DNA of 6,604 nucleotides from NCBI GenBank assembly GCA_900550645.1, contig URTA01000085.1, forward strand, positions 1 through 6,604, given 5' to 3'. This DNA comes from an uncultured Porphyromonadaceae bacterium. GTDB taxonomy: Bacteria > Bacteroidota > Bacteroidia > Bacteroidales > Muribaculaceae. This document shows, piece by piece, positions 1-5,383 of this stretch; positions within the stretch are counted from its first letter, which is position 1; each line of letters begins with the position of its first letter. Both the position numbers and the translations under genes were made by a program. A model generated the notes under the pieces. That model did not search any database and was not told the DNA's origin. It worked only from the letters and a program-made list of their open reading frames with translations.

Positions 1-1369
1 CGGGGTTGGCTACGCGCACGCCCTGCATGTTGTAGTACTGTGCTTCGCCTTCAGCGACTGTGATTTCGTCTACGCCTACATAATCATCATATTTGATAGG
101 GTAGAGCTGGATTGCGCCCTTGAAGTCTGTTACGGCAACACGTACATTATACTTGCCGGCTGCTACAGAAGCCACACCATCGAAGTTTGTGCGGAATGCG
201 TATTCTGTGCCGTTCACAGTGCCAGTGAAGTTTGTCTTCACTTCTGCGGGAGTATCCTCTGCAAACTCAACGCCCTCAAGGATTACTATATGGTTGAGGA
301 GTGAAGCGTCGATGCTTTGTACAACAGCGGGGTTGAACTGAACAGTCTCCTGTGATTCAGCGGGTTCGGAAACGGGGATAATCTCGGGTACGTTGTAGTA
401 CTGCTTGAACTGTGCCTGCCAGCCGGCGGGGATAACGTCGCCGACCTCGTATGCGGGCATTTCGCCGTAGATGAGGGTGAAGTCAGTGCCGTCGGTTGCG
501 TATGTGTTGATGCCGCTCTGGAAAGCAACTGTCATGGGGAAGTCTATTACACCTGTGTTGCCGTCACCAGCAGAGTAGAAGTCCTCGATAGATGTGTAGA
601 GGTCGAGTACTGTGAGCTTGTAAGAAGCCTCGCCAGCGCGGTAGGTGGTAGTTTCGGGAGTTGTTGCCTTGATGGTAGTTTCGCCGGCAGCGACGAGTGT
701 CACAGCGCCTGTGGCAGCGTCAACTGTAGCCACCTCGGGGTTGCTTGAAGTGTAAGCCACTGGGGCATCAGTTGTCTTTGAGAGCTCAGGGGCTGTGAAA
801 GCCTGGCCGATGACTGCGGTGTATGAACCCTCGGGGAATGAAAGACCTGCGGGTGTGAGGCTGCTGGAGCCGCCCTGCTCTGTTTCAAATACAATCTTAG
901 TAATCTGTGCGTTGTATTTGTTGGTCACCTGGAGAGTGTACTTTGTGCCGGCATCCTGATAGTCTGCGGGGATTTCAAATGCGAAATCGCTCCCCTTGGG
1001 CGACAGCAAGACATTTTCTTTGACTGTGTTTGTGCCGGCGAGCAGAGACACTGTGACTTTTTCAGAAGCGTTTGAGCCGGTAGTTATTGTGAATTTTGTG
1101 CAGTTGTCAGGAAGAGTGAATGCAACGTATCCTGCGGGGGTCACGTTCTTGGCAGAGATCTGCAGGTATGTGCCGTTGTATGCACCTTTCTTGCAGTTCA
1201 TGAACTCGAAGTCGATGCCGCTGATTTTGGTTGTTGACGGAGTAGCGGATTCTGCTGTGGGCAGAAGAGCCGCAGTCGTCTCGTTCGAGAAATCAACAGT
1301 CACGTTGTCTGCCATGGCGAATGAGCCGGCGAGAGCAACTGTCGCGATTGAGAGTAGAAGTTTTTTCAT
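1..1369 (-). CDS. Secreted modular protein (Ig-like BIG2 domain, OB-fold-like region), C-terminus cut by window edge
   Basis: An open frame of 456 codons runs from ATG at 1369 to the left edge without a stop. Residues 1-20 form a clear type I signal peptide (MKKLLLSIATVALAGSFAMA, probable cleavage after AMA), so the product is exported. Residues 21-165 are a beta-rich domain I cannot name. Residues about 171-255 look like a bacterial Ig-like BIG2 domain, with the hallmark stretch YTSSNPEVATVD and a following AAGETTIKA. Residues about 256-430 resemble the OB-fold-like modules of gut Bacteroidales cell-surface proteins (GDVIPAGWQAQFKQYYN). From residue 432 the sequence (YYNMQGVRVANP at 445-456) matches the start of a C-terminal tail common on secreted Bacteroidales proteins and often read as a sorting or anchoring signal, so I infer that only some 15-25 residues are missing. 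It has its own promoter. No catalytic motif is visible; the role is unknown, and adhesion or glycan contact would be a guess. Confidence 0.88.
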   Translation of the reverse strand, partial: MKKLLLSIATVALAGSFAMADNVTVDFSNETTAALLPTAESATPSTTKISGIDFEFMNCKKGAYNGTYLQISAKNVTPAGYVAFTLPDNCTKFTITTGSNASEKVTVSLLAGTNTVKENVLLSPKGSDFAFEIPADYQDAGTKYTLQVTNKYNAQITKIVFETEQGGSSSLTPAGLSFPEGSYTAVIGQAFTAPELSKTTDAPVAYTSSNPEVATVDAATGAVTLVAAGETTIKATTPETTTYRAGEASYKLTVLDLYTSIEDFYSAGDGNTGVIDFPMTVAFQSGINTYATDGTDFTLIYGEMPAYEVGDVIPAGWQAQFKQYYNVPEIIPVSEPAESQETVQFNPAVVQSIDASLLNHIVILEGVEFAEDTPAEVKTNFTGTVNGTEYAFRTNFDGVASVAAGKYNVRVAVTDFKGAIQLYPIKYDDYVGVDEITVAEGEAQYYNMQGVRVANP

Positions 1370-1459
1370 ATCAAATGAATTTATGTGATTTGTATTGTTT
1401 TCCTCGTTATTTGTCTGCAAGTAAAGATTTTATGGAAGTCTATCCTCTTATTTGCGCGG

Positions 1460-1491
1460 CAAAGTTAGTTTCAATTTGCGACCTGTGCAAA
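1460..1491 (-). promoter_or_regulatory. Bacteroidota-type promoter of the secreted-protein gene
   Basis: On the minus strand a TTTG (-33 element, 1488-1491) is followed after exactly 20 bp by TAACTTTG (1460-1467), a full match to the Bacteroidota -7 consensus TAnnTTTG. The expected transcription start is at about 1450-1456, which gives a leader of some 80-85 nt rich in A and T and without a clear Shine-Dalgarno site. The element lies just downstream of the glycosyltransferase stop, so the secreted-protein gene is its own transcription unit even if some readthrough occurs. Confidence 0.8.
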
Positions 1492-1541
1492 TTTTTCAGA
1501 TGAAATTTCAGTTAAATTTGTCGGTGTGCCATGGGAATGTG

Positions 1542-2792
1542 TCACTGGCGCAAGATGCGGCTGAACAGGTCGGTGTATTGCGCGGCGACTGCGGGTGCGG
1601 CGAACTTGCTGCGCACGGCCTCAAACATCCGTCGGCGTGTCTCCTCGGTCATCAGGGTGTCGGCTGCGCTGGCGAAGCCCTCGGCGATGCCGGCAGCGGC
1701 GGCGTGGATGTCATCGGCAAAGGGGACTATGCAACCGGTCTTGCCGTGGTCGATGATGTCGGCTTGCCCTCCGCGGTCGAAGGCTACGGGGACACAGCCG
1801 TATGCCTGTCCCTCGACAAGTGTGCCGGGGAGTGTCTCGTAGAGCGAAGTGGAGACCACGATGTCAGCGTTGTCATACGCCTCGCGTATGCGCGATGGCG
1901 GTATTGTGCCGAGGTGCGTGTGGGGTATGGCGATGTTGTCGAGGGCTGCTGGGTCTTTCAGCCCGCCGTATGTGATGAGGCGGTAACGCCGCTGCCCGCT
2001 GGACTGTGCGGCGAGCAGCCGTGTGGCTTCGATTAGTATCGGCAGCCCCTTAATAGGGTCGTCGAGGCGTGCCGCGCCCATGAGCAGCCGCACGGTCTTG
2101 CCGGTGTTGTCGGCGCGTGGCGTGTATTTGTCATCGAGGGGGAAAGCATTGGGAATGACTGTCATGTCGGCATCGGCGAGCAGCGAGGAGGCAGCAGCCC
2201 GCTCGGCGAGCCAGTTGCTGACAGCCACATAATGTATGTCGGCGTTCCGGCGCAGGTCGTCCTTGCGCTGCCAGGTGCGGAACGACAGGTCGCGTGGCGA
2301 CTTGCGGCTGCCTATCAGCGGACAGTTGCCGCAGCGGTTGCGGAAACCGTCGCATGTGCCGGCATGGTGGCACACTCCGGTCATGCACCACATGTCGTGC
2401 ATCGTCCACACGATTTTCTTCCCCATCTCTGCCAGCCGCCTTATTCCGCGCAGCGACATCACCCCCTGGTTGACCCAGTTGAGACAGATGATGTCTGCGT
2501 CGCGCACCCACGGATGCCGCCACAGGACCACGCCGTCGCCGCAGGTATCGACCTTGAATAGATTCTCTTGCTTGAAGCCGAGGCGTGCGAATATGGCGAG
2601 CCTTTCGGCGAGGAAGGCGCGGCGTATCATCAGCGGCTGTGCGGCGAGGGCGACGTGTGGCGAGTCTGTCTTTTTTTCGGTCACGAGCATGCGTGCGTCA
2701 ATGCCAGCGTCGCGCAGGGCGTTGACGAGGCGCAGGGAGACGACTGCCGCGCCGCCGGTGCTGTCAGACTTGTTGATGAGTGTTATGCGCAT
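1542..2792 (-). CDS. GT4-family glycosyltransferase (GT-B fold)
   Basis: A retaining GT4-type glycosyltransferase of 416 residues, expected in the cytoplasm and transferring a sugar from a nucleotide donor to a surface glycan or lipid-linked acceptor; neither sugar nor acceptor can be read from the sequence. The N-terminal Rossmann half begins MRITLINKSD-STGGAA, the acceptor-side glycine-rich start of the family. The C-terminal half begins near RLLMGAARLDDPIKG (about 235-249) and carries the donor-site motif E319-x7-E327 (YETLPGTLVEGQAYG), followed by DRGGQADII. Between the halves sits a cysteine cluster (C136, C141, C147, C154, C157) next to MHDMWCMTG. The ATG at 2792 is preferred because the family N-terminus starts there. 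An in-frame ATG at 2858 would add 22 unrelated residues and overlap the folA end. It follows folA by 13 bp, so it is probably the last gene of the thyA operon. No intrinsic terminator is visible after its stop. Confidence 0.93.
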   Translation of the reverse strand: MRITLINKSDSTGGAAVVSLRLVNALRDAGIDARMLVTEKKTDSPHVALAAQPLMIRRAFLAERLAIFARLGFKQENLFKVDTCGDGVVLWRHPWVRDADIICLNWVNQGVMSLRGIRRLAEMGKKIVWTMHDMWCMTGVCHHAGTCDGFRNRCGNCPLIGSRKSPRDLSFRTWQRKDDLRRNADIHYVAVSNWLAERAAASSLLADADMTVIPNAFPLDDKYTPRADNTGKTVRLLMGAARLDDPIKGLPILIEATRLLAAQSSGQRRYRLITYGGLKDPAALDNIAIPHTHLGTIPPSRIREAYDNADIVVSTSLYETLPGTLVEGQAYGCVPVAFDRGGQADIIDHGKTGCIVPFADDIHAAAAGIAEGFASAADTLMTEETRRRMFEAVRSKFAAPAVAAQYTDLFSRILRQ

Positions 2793-2805
2793 GGTTTCGT
2801 GGGTT

Positions 2806-3408
2806 TCAGGGGTTGGCTCGGCGCACCCATGTCTCGAAACGGTACTGTATGCCGTCATCGTTGGCGTATGCCTCTGACGCTTCTGCCAGTTCCCATTCGC
2901 GCTCGTCGGGGAGTGGGAAGAACGTGTCAGCGTCGGGGCAGTCAGCGTCTATGCGCGTGAGGTGTATGGTGTCTGCCAGCGGCATCATCTGGCGGTATAT
3001 CTCACCGCCGCCGATTATGAACACCAGCGGGTCAGTGACCGTGGCACGCAGCGCATCGGCTAATGAGGCGAACACGTCTGCGCCCGGCGCGGTGAACAGC
3101 GGGGCGCGGCTGACGACGATGTTGCGCCGCCCGGGCAACGCCCCTTTCGGCAGCGACATCCACGTCTTGCGCCCCATGATGATGGGATGCCCCATGGTGA
3201 GGCGGCGGAAACGGCGCAGGTCTTCGCGCAGGTGCCATATCATGCCTCCGGTGCGCCCTATCGCGCCGTCGCGGCCGGCGGCGACGATTATGTGTATGCC
3301 GCTGCGGCGGTGTTCTGCACTCAACTCGCTTTTGGGGTTGATGAGTGCGATTTCGCGCAGTTCGGCCTGTTCGCCGATCATCTGGCGGATTGGTGTTTCG
3401 ATGCTCAT
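2806..3408 (-). CDS. folA: Dihydrofolate reductase with N-terminal extension
   Basis: Reduces 7,8-dihydrofolate to tetrahydrofolate with NADPH in the cytoplasm, regenerating the cofactor oxidised by thymidylate synthase, which is encoded just upstream. The DHFR core spans residues about 38-200: IHIIVAAGRDGAIG at the N-terminal strand, M56-I57-W58 followed by the substrate-binding acid D63 (REDL), the PIIMGRKTW and LPGRRNIVVSR cofactor segments, and FIIGGGEIYRQMMPLADTIHL. The position that is proline in E. coli (MPW) is isoleucine here. The product is 200 residues against about 160 in the family because 37 residues (beginning MSIETPIRQM) precede the core. There is no ATG, GTG or TTG at the core boundary, so the extension is likely translated; M10 is the only other Met start before the core. 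The gene starts 37 bp after the thyA stop, so the two are presumably co-transcribed. Confidence 0.96.
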   Translation of the reverse strand: MSIETPIRQMIGEQAELREIALINPKSELSAEHRRSGIHIIVAAGRDGAIGRTGGMIWHLREDLRRFRRLTMGHPIIMGRKTWMSLPKGALPGRRNIVVSRAPLFTAPGADVFASLADALRATVTDPLVFIIGGGEIYRQMMPLADTIHLTRIDADCPDADTFFPLPDEREWELAEASEAYANDDGIQYRFETWVRRANP

Positions 3409-3445
3409 GGCTGTAGGTCTTTGTCGGTGGATGAATACATATATA

Positions 3446-4240
3446 TTATACAGACACTTCCCCCTTGATTGCCGGCCAGGGGTCGTAGCCCTCGAGTGTG
3501 AAGTCCTCGTAGCGGAATGAGAATATGTCGCGCACGTCGGAGTTGATGCGCATAGTCGGCAATGCCCGGGGTGTCCGTGTGAGCTGCAGGTTGACCTGCT
3601 CCAGATGGTTGGTATAGATGTGCAGGTCGCCGAATGTATGTATGAACTCGCCGGGCTTCAGCCCGCACACCTGCGCCATCATCATGGTGAGCAGGGCGTA
3701 TGAGGCGATGTTGAACGGCACGCCGAGGAAGCAGTCTGCGCTGCGCTGGTAGAGCTGGCAGGAGAGCTTGCCGCCGCTGACGTAGAACTGGAAGAAGGCA
3801 TGGCATGGGGGCAGGTTCATGCGGTTGAGTTCGCCGACGTTCCACGCGCTGACTATGATGCGGCGCGAGTCTGGGTTTTCGCGTATGTCGTGCACGGCAT
3901 TGGCTATCTGGTCGATGTGCGTGCCGTCCGGCGCTGGCCACGACCGCCACTGGTATCCGTATATATGCCCGAGGTCGCCGTCGGCATCCGCCCACTCGTT
4001 CCAAATCCTCACGCCGTTGTCTTGCAGGTACTTGACGTTGGTGTCGCCGGCGAGAAACCACAGCAACTCGTGTATGATGCTTTTCAGGTGCACTTTCTTG
4101 GTGGTGACGAGGGGGAAGCCTTCCGACAGGTCAAAGCGAGTCTGATACCCGAAAGTGGATATGGTTCCCGTCCCGGTGCGGTCGTCCTTGCGGTGTCCGG
4201 TGTCGAGTATGTGCCGCAGCATATCGAGATATTGTCTCAT
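3446..4240 (-). CDS. thyA: Thymidylate synthase
   Basis: Methylates dUMP to dTMP using 5,10-methylenetetrahydrofolate, the de novo source of thymidylate; it releases dihydrofolate, which the next gene (folA) recycles. The 264-residue product has the same length as E. coli ThyA and aligns with it without gaps from memory. Visible landmarks are DRTGTGT (phosphate-binding loop, R21), the FPLVTTKK and IIHELLWFL segments, DSRRIIVSAWNVGEL (dUMP phosphate arginines), the nucleophile C146 in PPCHAFFQFYV, CQLYQRSAD, the FNIASYALL stretch with its conserved asparagine, and the C-terminal GYDPWPAIKGEVSV. It is the first gene of the inferred thyA-folA-GT4 operon, behind its own promoter at 4284-4315 and a leader of about 40 nt that holds a perfect hairpin. 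All key residues are present, so it should be active. Confidence 0.99.
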   Translation of the reverse strand: MRQYLDMLRHILDTGHRKDDRTGTGTISTFGYQTRFDLSEGFPLVTTKKVHLKSIIHELLWFLAGDTNVKYLQDNGVRIWNEWADADGDLGHIYGYQWRSWPAPDGTHIDQIANAVHDIRENPDSRRIIVSAWNVGELNRMNLPPCHAFFQFYVSGGKLSCQLYQRSADCFLGVPFNIASYALLTMMMAQVCGLKPGEFIHTFGDLHIYTNHLEQVNLQLTRTPRALPTMRINSDVRDIFSFRYEDFTLEGYDPWPAIKGEVSV

Positions 4241-4255
4241 GGTCGAGCTGTTTTG

Positions 4256-4271
4256 AGCGGATACATCCGCT
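4256..4271 (-). promoter_or_regulatory. Perfect inverted repeat in the thyA leader
   Basis: AGCGGAT, a 2-base centre, and ATCCGCT form a perfect 7-bp inverted repeat. It lies 15 bases before the thyA ATG and just after the predicted transcription start, so it would be a hairpin close to the 5' end of the mRNA. There is no U-tract, so it is not a terminator. It could protect the 5' end, affect ribosome access, or be a protein operator; the sequence does not decide. Confidence 0.5.
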
Positions 4272-4297
4272 AAGTTACAACAACAAAGTTACAACAA
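4270..4297. repeat. Two tandem 14-bp repeats over the thyA -7 box
   Basis: On the plus strand CTAAGTTACAACAA (4270-4283) is followed directly by CAAAGTTACAACAA (4284-4297), identical at 13 of 14 positions. The second copy contains the -7 box of the thyA promoter on the minus strand (TAACTTTG). The first carries the degraded equivalent TAACTTAG. It may be a chance duplication, a binding site for a repressor, or a spare promoter box. Confidence 0.7.
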
Positions 4298-4315
4298 TGC
4301 CGCTGCATGGGCAAA
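4284..4315 (-). promoter_or_regulatory. Bacteroidota-type promoter of the thyA-folA-GT4 operon
   Basis: On the minus strand TTTG at 4312-4315 is separated by exactly 20 bp from TAACTTTG at 4284-4291, a full match to TAnnTTTG. The predicted start is near 4276-4280, giving a leader of about 37-40 nt before the thyA ATG. It lies downstream of the small-RNA terminator, so the operon should be transcribed independently of cysS and the lipoprotein gene. Confidence 0.82.
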
Positions 4316-4374
4316 TAAATCGTCATTTCTGCGGTTCGTGCGTGCATTAGGGTGTTTGTAAGTTGCTGATATAC

Positions 4375-4413
4375 AAAAAAGAAAAGCCAGTCCCTTTTCC
4401 CAAAGGAACTGGC
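4375..4413 (-). terminator. Strong intrinsic terminator
   Basis: Minus-strand stem: GCCAGTTCCTTT pairs with AAAGGGACTGGC across a 4-base loop (GGGA), 12 pairs including one T-G wobble (4407 with 4392), followed by TTTTCTTTTTT at 4385-4375. On the plus strand the wobble becomes an A-C mismatch and there is no T-tract after the stem, so the minus strand is the functional one. It ends the predicted small RNA and would also stop any transcript reading through from the lipoprotein gene before it reaches the thyA promoter. Confidence 0.9.
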
Positions 4414-4450
4414 CATAACCTTAATCTTAATTTAATACTATGAAAAACAC
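4375..4450 (-). ncRNA. Predicted small RNA of about 75 nt
   Basis: A complete promoter (4455-4486) is followed directly by a short stretch with no meaningful reading frame and then by a strong intrinsic terminator (4375-4413), the classic layout of an intergenic small RNA. The 5' end is uncertain by a few bases (about 4446-4452). The RNA would have an unstructured A/U-rich 5' half, roughly 35 nt, beginning near GUGUUUUUCAUAGUAUUA, and a 3' half that is the terminator hairpin. The 5' half is the reverse complement of a typical Bacteroidota start region, ending in ACTATGAAAAAC, which suggests pairing with mRNA start codons. Bacteroides has published intergenic sRNA families, including one of paralogous sRNAs named FopS; membership cannot be decided here. 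It lies between the DUF5715-like gene and the thyA promoter. Confidence 0.72.
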
Positions 4451-4454
4451 CTTG

Positions 4455-4486
4455 CAAAATTATTGATAATTCTCGGATGTGCCAAA
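4455..4486 (-). promoter_or_regulatory. Bacteroidota-type promoter of the predicted small RNA
   Basis: Minus-strand TTTG at 4483-4486 and TAATTTTG at 4455-4462 are separated by exactly 20 bp, the same geometry as the thyA and secreted-protein promoters in this window. No protein gene follows within the distance to the terminator, so the product is a short untranslated RNA. A perfect 8-bp inverted repeat (4485-4504) starts inside the -33 element and could be an operator or chance in this A/T-rich sequence. Confidence 0.78.
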
Positions 4487-4504
4487 TTTTTCGGGAGAAA
4501 AATT
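4485..4504. repeat. 8-bp perfect inverted repeat at the small-RNA promoter
   Basis: AATTTTTC and GAAAAATT flank a GGGA centre. The left arm overlaps the -33 element of the small-RNA promoter, so a regulator could bind here. The arms are mostly A/T, and chance is a real alternative. Confidence 0.4.
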
Positions 4505-4508
4505 CGAT

Positions 4509-4548
4509 AAAAATTCGCAGCCGCCTCATGAAGTCGTAGCTCAGCTGC
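4509..4548 (-). terminator. Weak possible terminator after the DUF5715-like gene
   Basis: On the minus strand GCAGCT (4548-4543) can pair with GGCTGC (4522-4517) over a 20-base loop, and the stem is followed by GAATTTTT (4516-4509). The six-pair stem with one wobble and the large loop make it a weak candidate. If it does not work, transcripts of the upstream genes would run to the strong terminator at 4375-4413. Confidence 0.3.
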
Positions 4549-4551
4549 CTC

Positions 4552-4584
4552 CTCGGAGTACTCTGAGAACTCCGAGATCTCTGA
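4552..4584. repeat. Degenerate 9-bp tandem repeat able to form a hairpin
   Basis: On the plus strand TCGGAGTAC, TCTGAGAAC and TCCGAGATC follow each other with a 9-bp period (4553-4579), then a partial unit TCTGA (4580-4584). The shared core is TCnGAG. The outer parts pair perfectly: CTCGGAGT (4552-4559) with ACTCCGAG (4569-4576). It lies in the 3' untranslated region of the DUF5715-like gene and has no adjoining T-tract on the minus strand. I cannot tie it to a named repeat family with certainty. Confidence 0.6.
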
Positions 4585-4618
4585 TTTTTGCTGTCTTATG
4601 AGCGGTTGTTGAGTACCG

Positions 4619-5383
4619 TCACTTGGTGACGGTGATGTGGAAGCAAGGTGTTTTTATTTCGTATTTTACCATACATCGTTCTTCGCGGCGCAGCTCAAAC
4701 AGCACCTCGGCAAGGATGACCTTCAGCCGTGCCTGATCGACGGGCGTTGCGCCCGGGTCGTCGAAAAACTTGTTGTAGGCAATGTCGAATGTAGTGGCGA
4801 ATTGGTGTGCGGACTGCGCTGTCGCGTTGCGGTTCACGCGGCGCAGCTTCTTGACGGCCTCAGGCGTGCGCAACAGGCTTGTGATGCGCAGCCGGTAGCC
4901 GTGGATGCCCTGTGCCTTCATGCGGTCGGCAAACCGCTTGCCAATTTCGTTGAGCAGGTCAGCGGCGCGAGGCACAAGAAACGGCACCGAGTGCGTCAGC
5001 GTATCTACACGGTAAAGCTGCGTGTCGGTGATTTTGACTATCGGCGCGGACGTGAAATAAGACATGCCGATGTCCTCGATGGGCTGGATGCCGTATTTCA
5101 TGGCGAAAGCGAGCTGATACCTGTTGCTGTCGTTGAATACTTCGCGGTATGGGGCATCGCGTAGCGACGTGTAGGGGAATGGGGGCATGACCGCCCGCAT
5201 GGTGTCGGGGAGTACATTTTCGGTCATTGTCCCTGTCACCGGCTCGTCGTCGAGCGGGGTGGGGTCCGGCGCGGCAAAATCCTCAAGGCTGGTTCGTACC
5301 GAATCCATGATGGACGACCCGCTGCCGCATGAAGCGGCGGCGGCAAGCGCAGCGATGGCGAGTATCGGCAGCAGTCTTTTCAA
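4619..5383 (-). CDS. DUF5715-like lipoprotein, possible M15-like metallopeptidase
   Basis: A 254-residue exported protein. Residues 1-19 (MKRLLPILAIAALAAAASC) are a lipoprotein signal with probable lipidation at C19; the residues after it (GSGSS) lack the acidic run linked to surface export in Bacteroidota, so a periplasm-facing anchor is likely. The C-terminal half matches the DUF5715 family: SLLRTPEAVKKLRRVNRNAT followed by SAHQFATTFDIAYNKF and the ending CFHITVTK. The order S191-x-H193, D200 and H249 resembles the zinc site of peptidase M15 (SxHxxGxAxD, later His), the fold of D,D-carboxypeptidases acting on peptidoglycan. The motif's glycine is A196 and its alanine is T198, so activity is uncertain. 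The start is TTG at 5381-5383: no ATG or GTG lies between it and the in-frame cysS stop, and the signal peptide requires it. It begins 42 bp after cysS and may share its transcript. A perfect 8-bp inverted repeat (4615-4633) spans the stop. Confidence 0.85.
   Translation of the reverse strand: MKRLLPILAIAALAAAASCGSGSSIMDSVRTSLEDFAAPDPTPLDDEPVTGTMTENVLPDTMRAVMPPFPYTSLRDAPYREVFNDSNRYQLAFAMKYGIQPIEDIGMSYFTSAPIVKITDTQLYRVDTLTHSVPFLVPRAADLLNEIGKRFADRMKAQGIHGYRLRITSLLRTPEAVKKLRRVNRNATAQSAHQFATTFDIAYNKFFDDPGATPVDQARLKVILAEVLFELRREERCMVKYEIKTPCFHITVTK

Larger units (their letters stand above)
4241..4618. other. 378-bp intergenic region rich in regulatory elements
   Basis: No protein gene is supported here. 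From high to low coordinates it holds the 3' untranslated region of the DUF5715-like gene with a 9-bp repeat hairpin, a weak possible terminator, the small-RNA promoter, the small RNA with its strong terminator, a plain stretch (about 4316-4374) in which I see nothing, the thyA promoter with two tandem 14-bp repeats, and the thyA leader hairpin. Confidence 0.85.

Noticed and set aside
996..1388. 130-residue plus-strand frame
   Set aside because: Antisense shadow of the secreted-protein gene, whose signal peptide, Ig-like domain and tail are clear on the minus strand.
1492..1541. Terminator between the glycosyltransferase and the secreted-protein gene
   Set aside because: No stem of useful length followed by a T-tract was found; only short A/T-rich repeats.
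1452..2036. 194-residue plus-strand frame, and the other long plus-strand frames at 2236-2877 and 2780-3520
   Set aside because: They lie antisense to the glycosyltransferase and folA and arise from high-G+C codon structure; no recognisable domain or start signal.
4440..4466. Plus-strand leader peptide MKNTLQNY with attenuator
   Set aside because: There is no plus-strand promoter and no plus-strand gene downstream; the T-tract belongs to the minus strand. The start-like look is better explained by the antisense small RNA.
4347..4529. 60-residue minus-strand reading frame
   Set aside because: It runs through the small-RNA promoter and the whole terminator hairpin, has an unlikely composition and no start context; it is a by-product of the regulatory elements.
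4536..4547. tRNA-like D-arm (GTAGCTCAGCTG)
   Set aside because: No acceptor stem, anticodon arm or T-arm with GTTCGA follows; only the 12-base resemblance exists.
4615..4633. Terminator at the stop codon of the DUF5715-like gene
   Set aside because: The 8-bp perfect stem with a 3-base loop has no T-tract on either strand. It is a real inverted repeat spanning the stop but not an intrinsic terminator.
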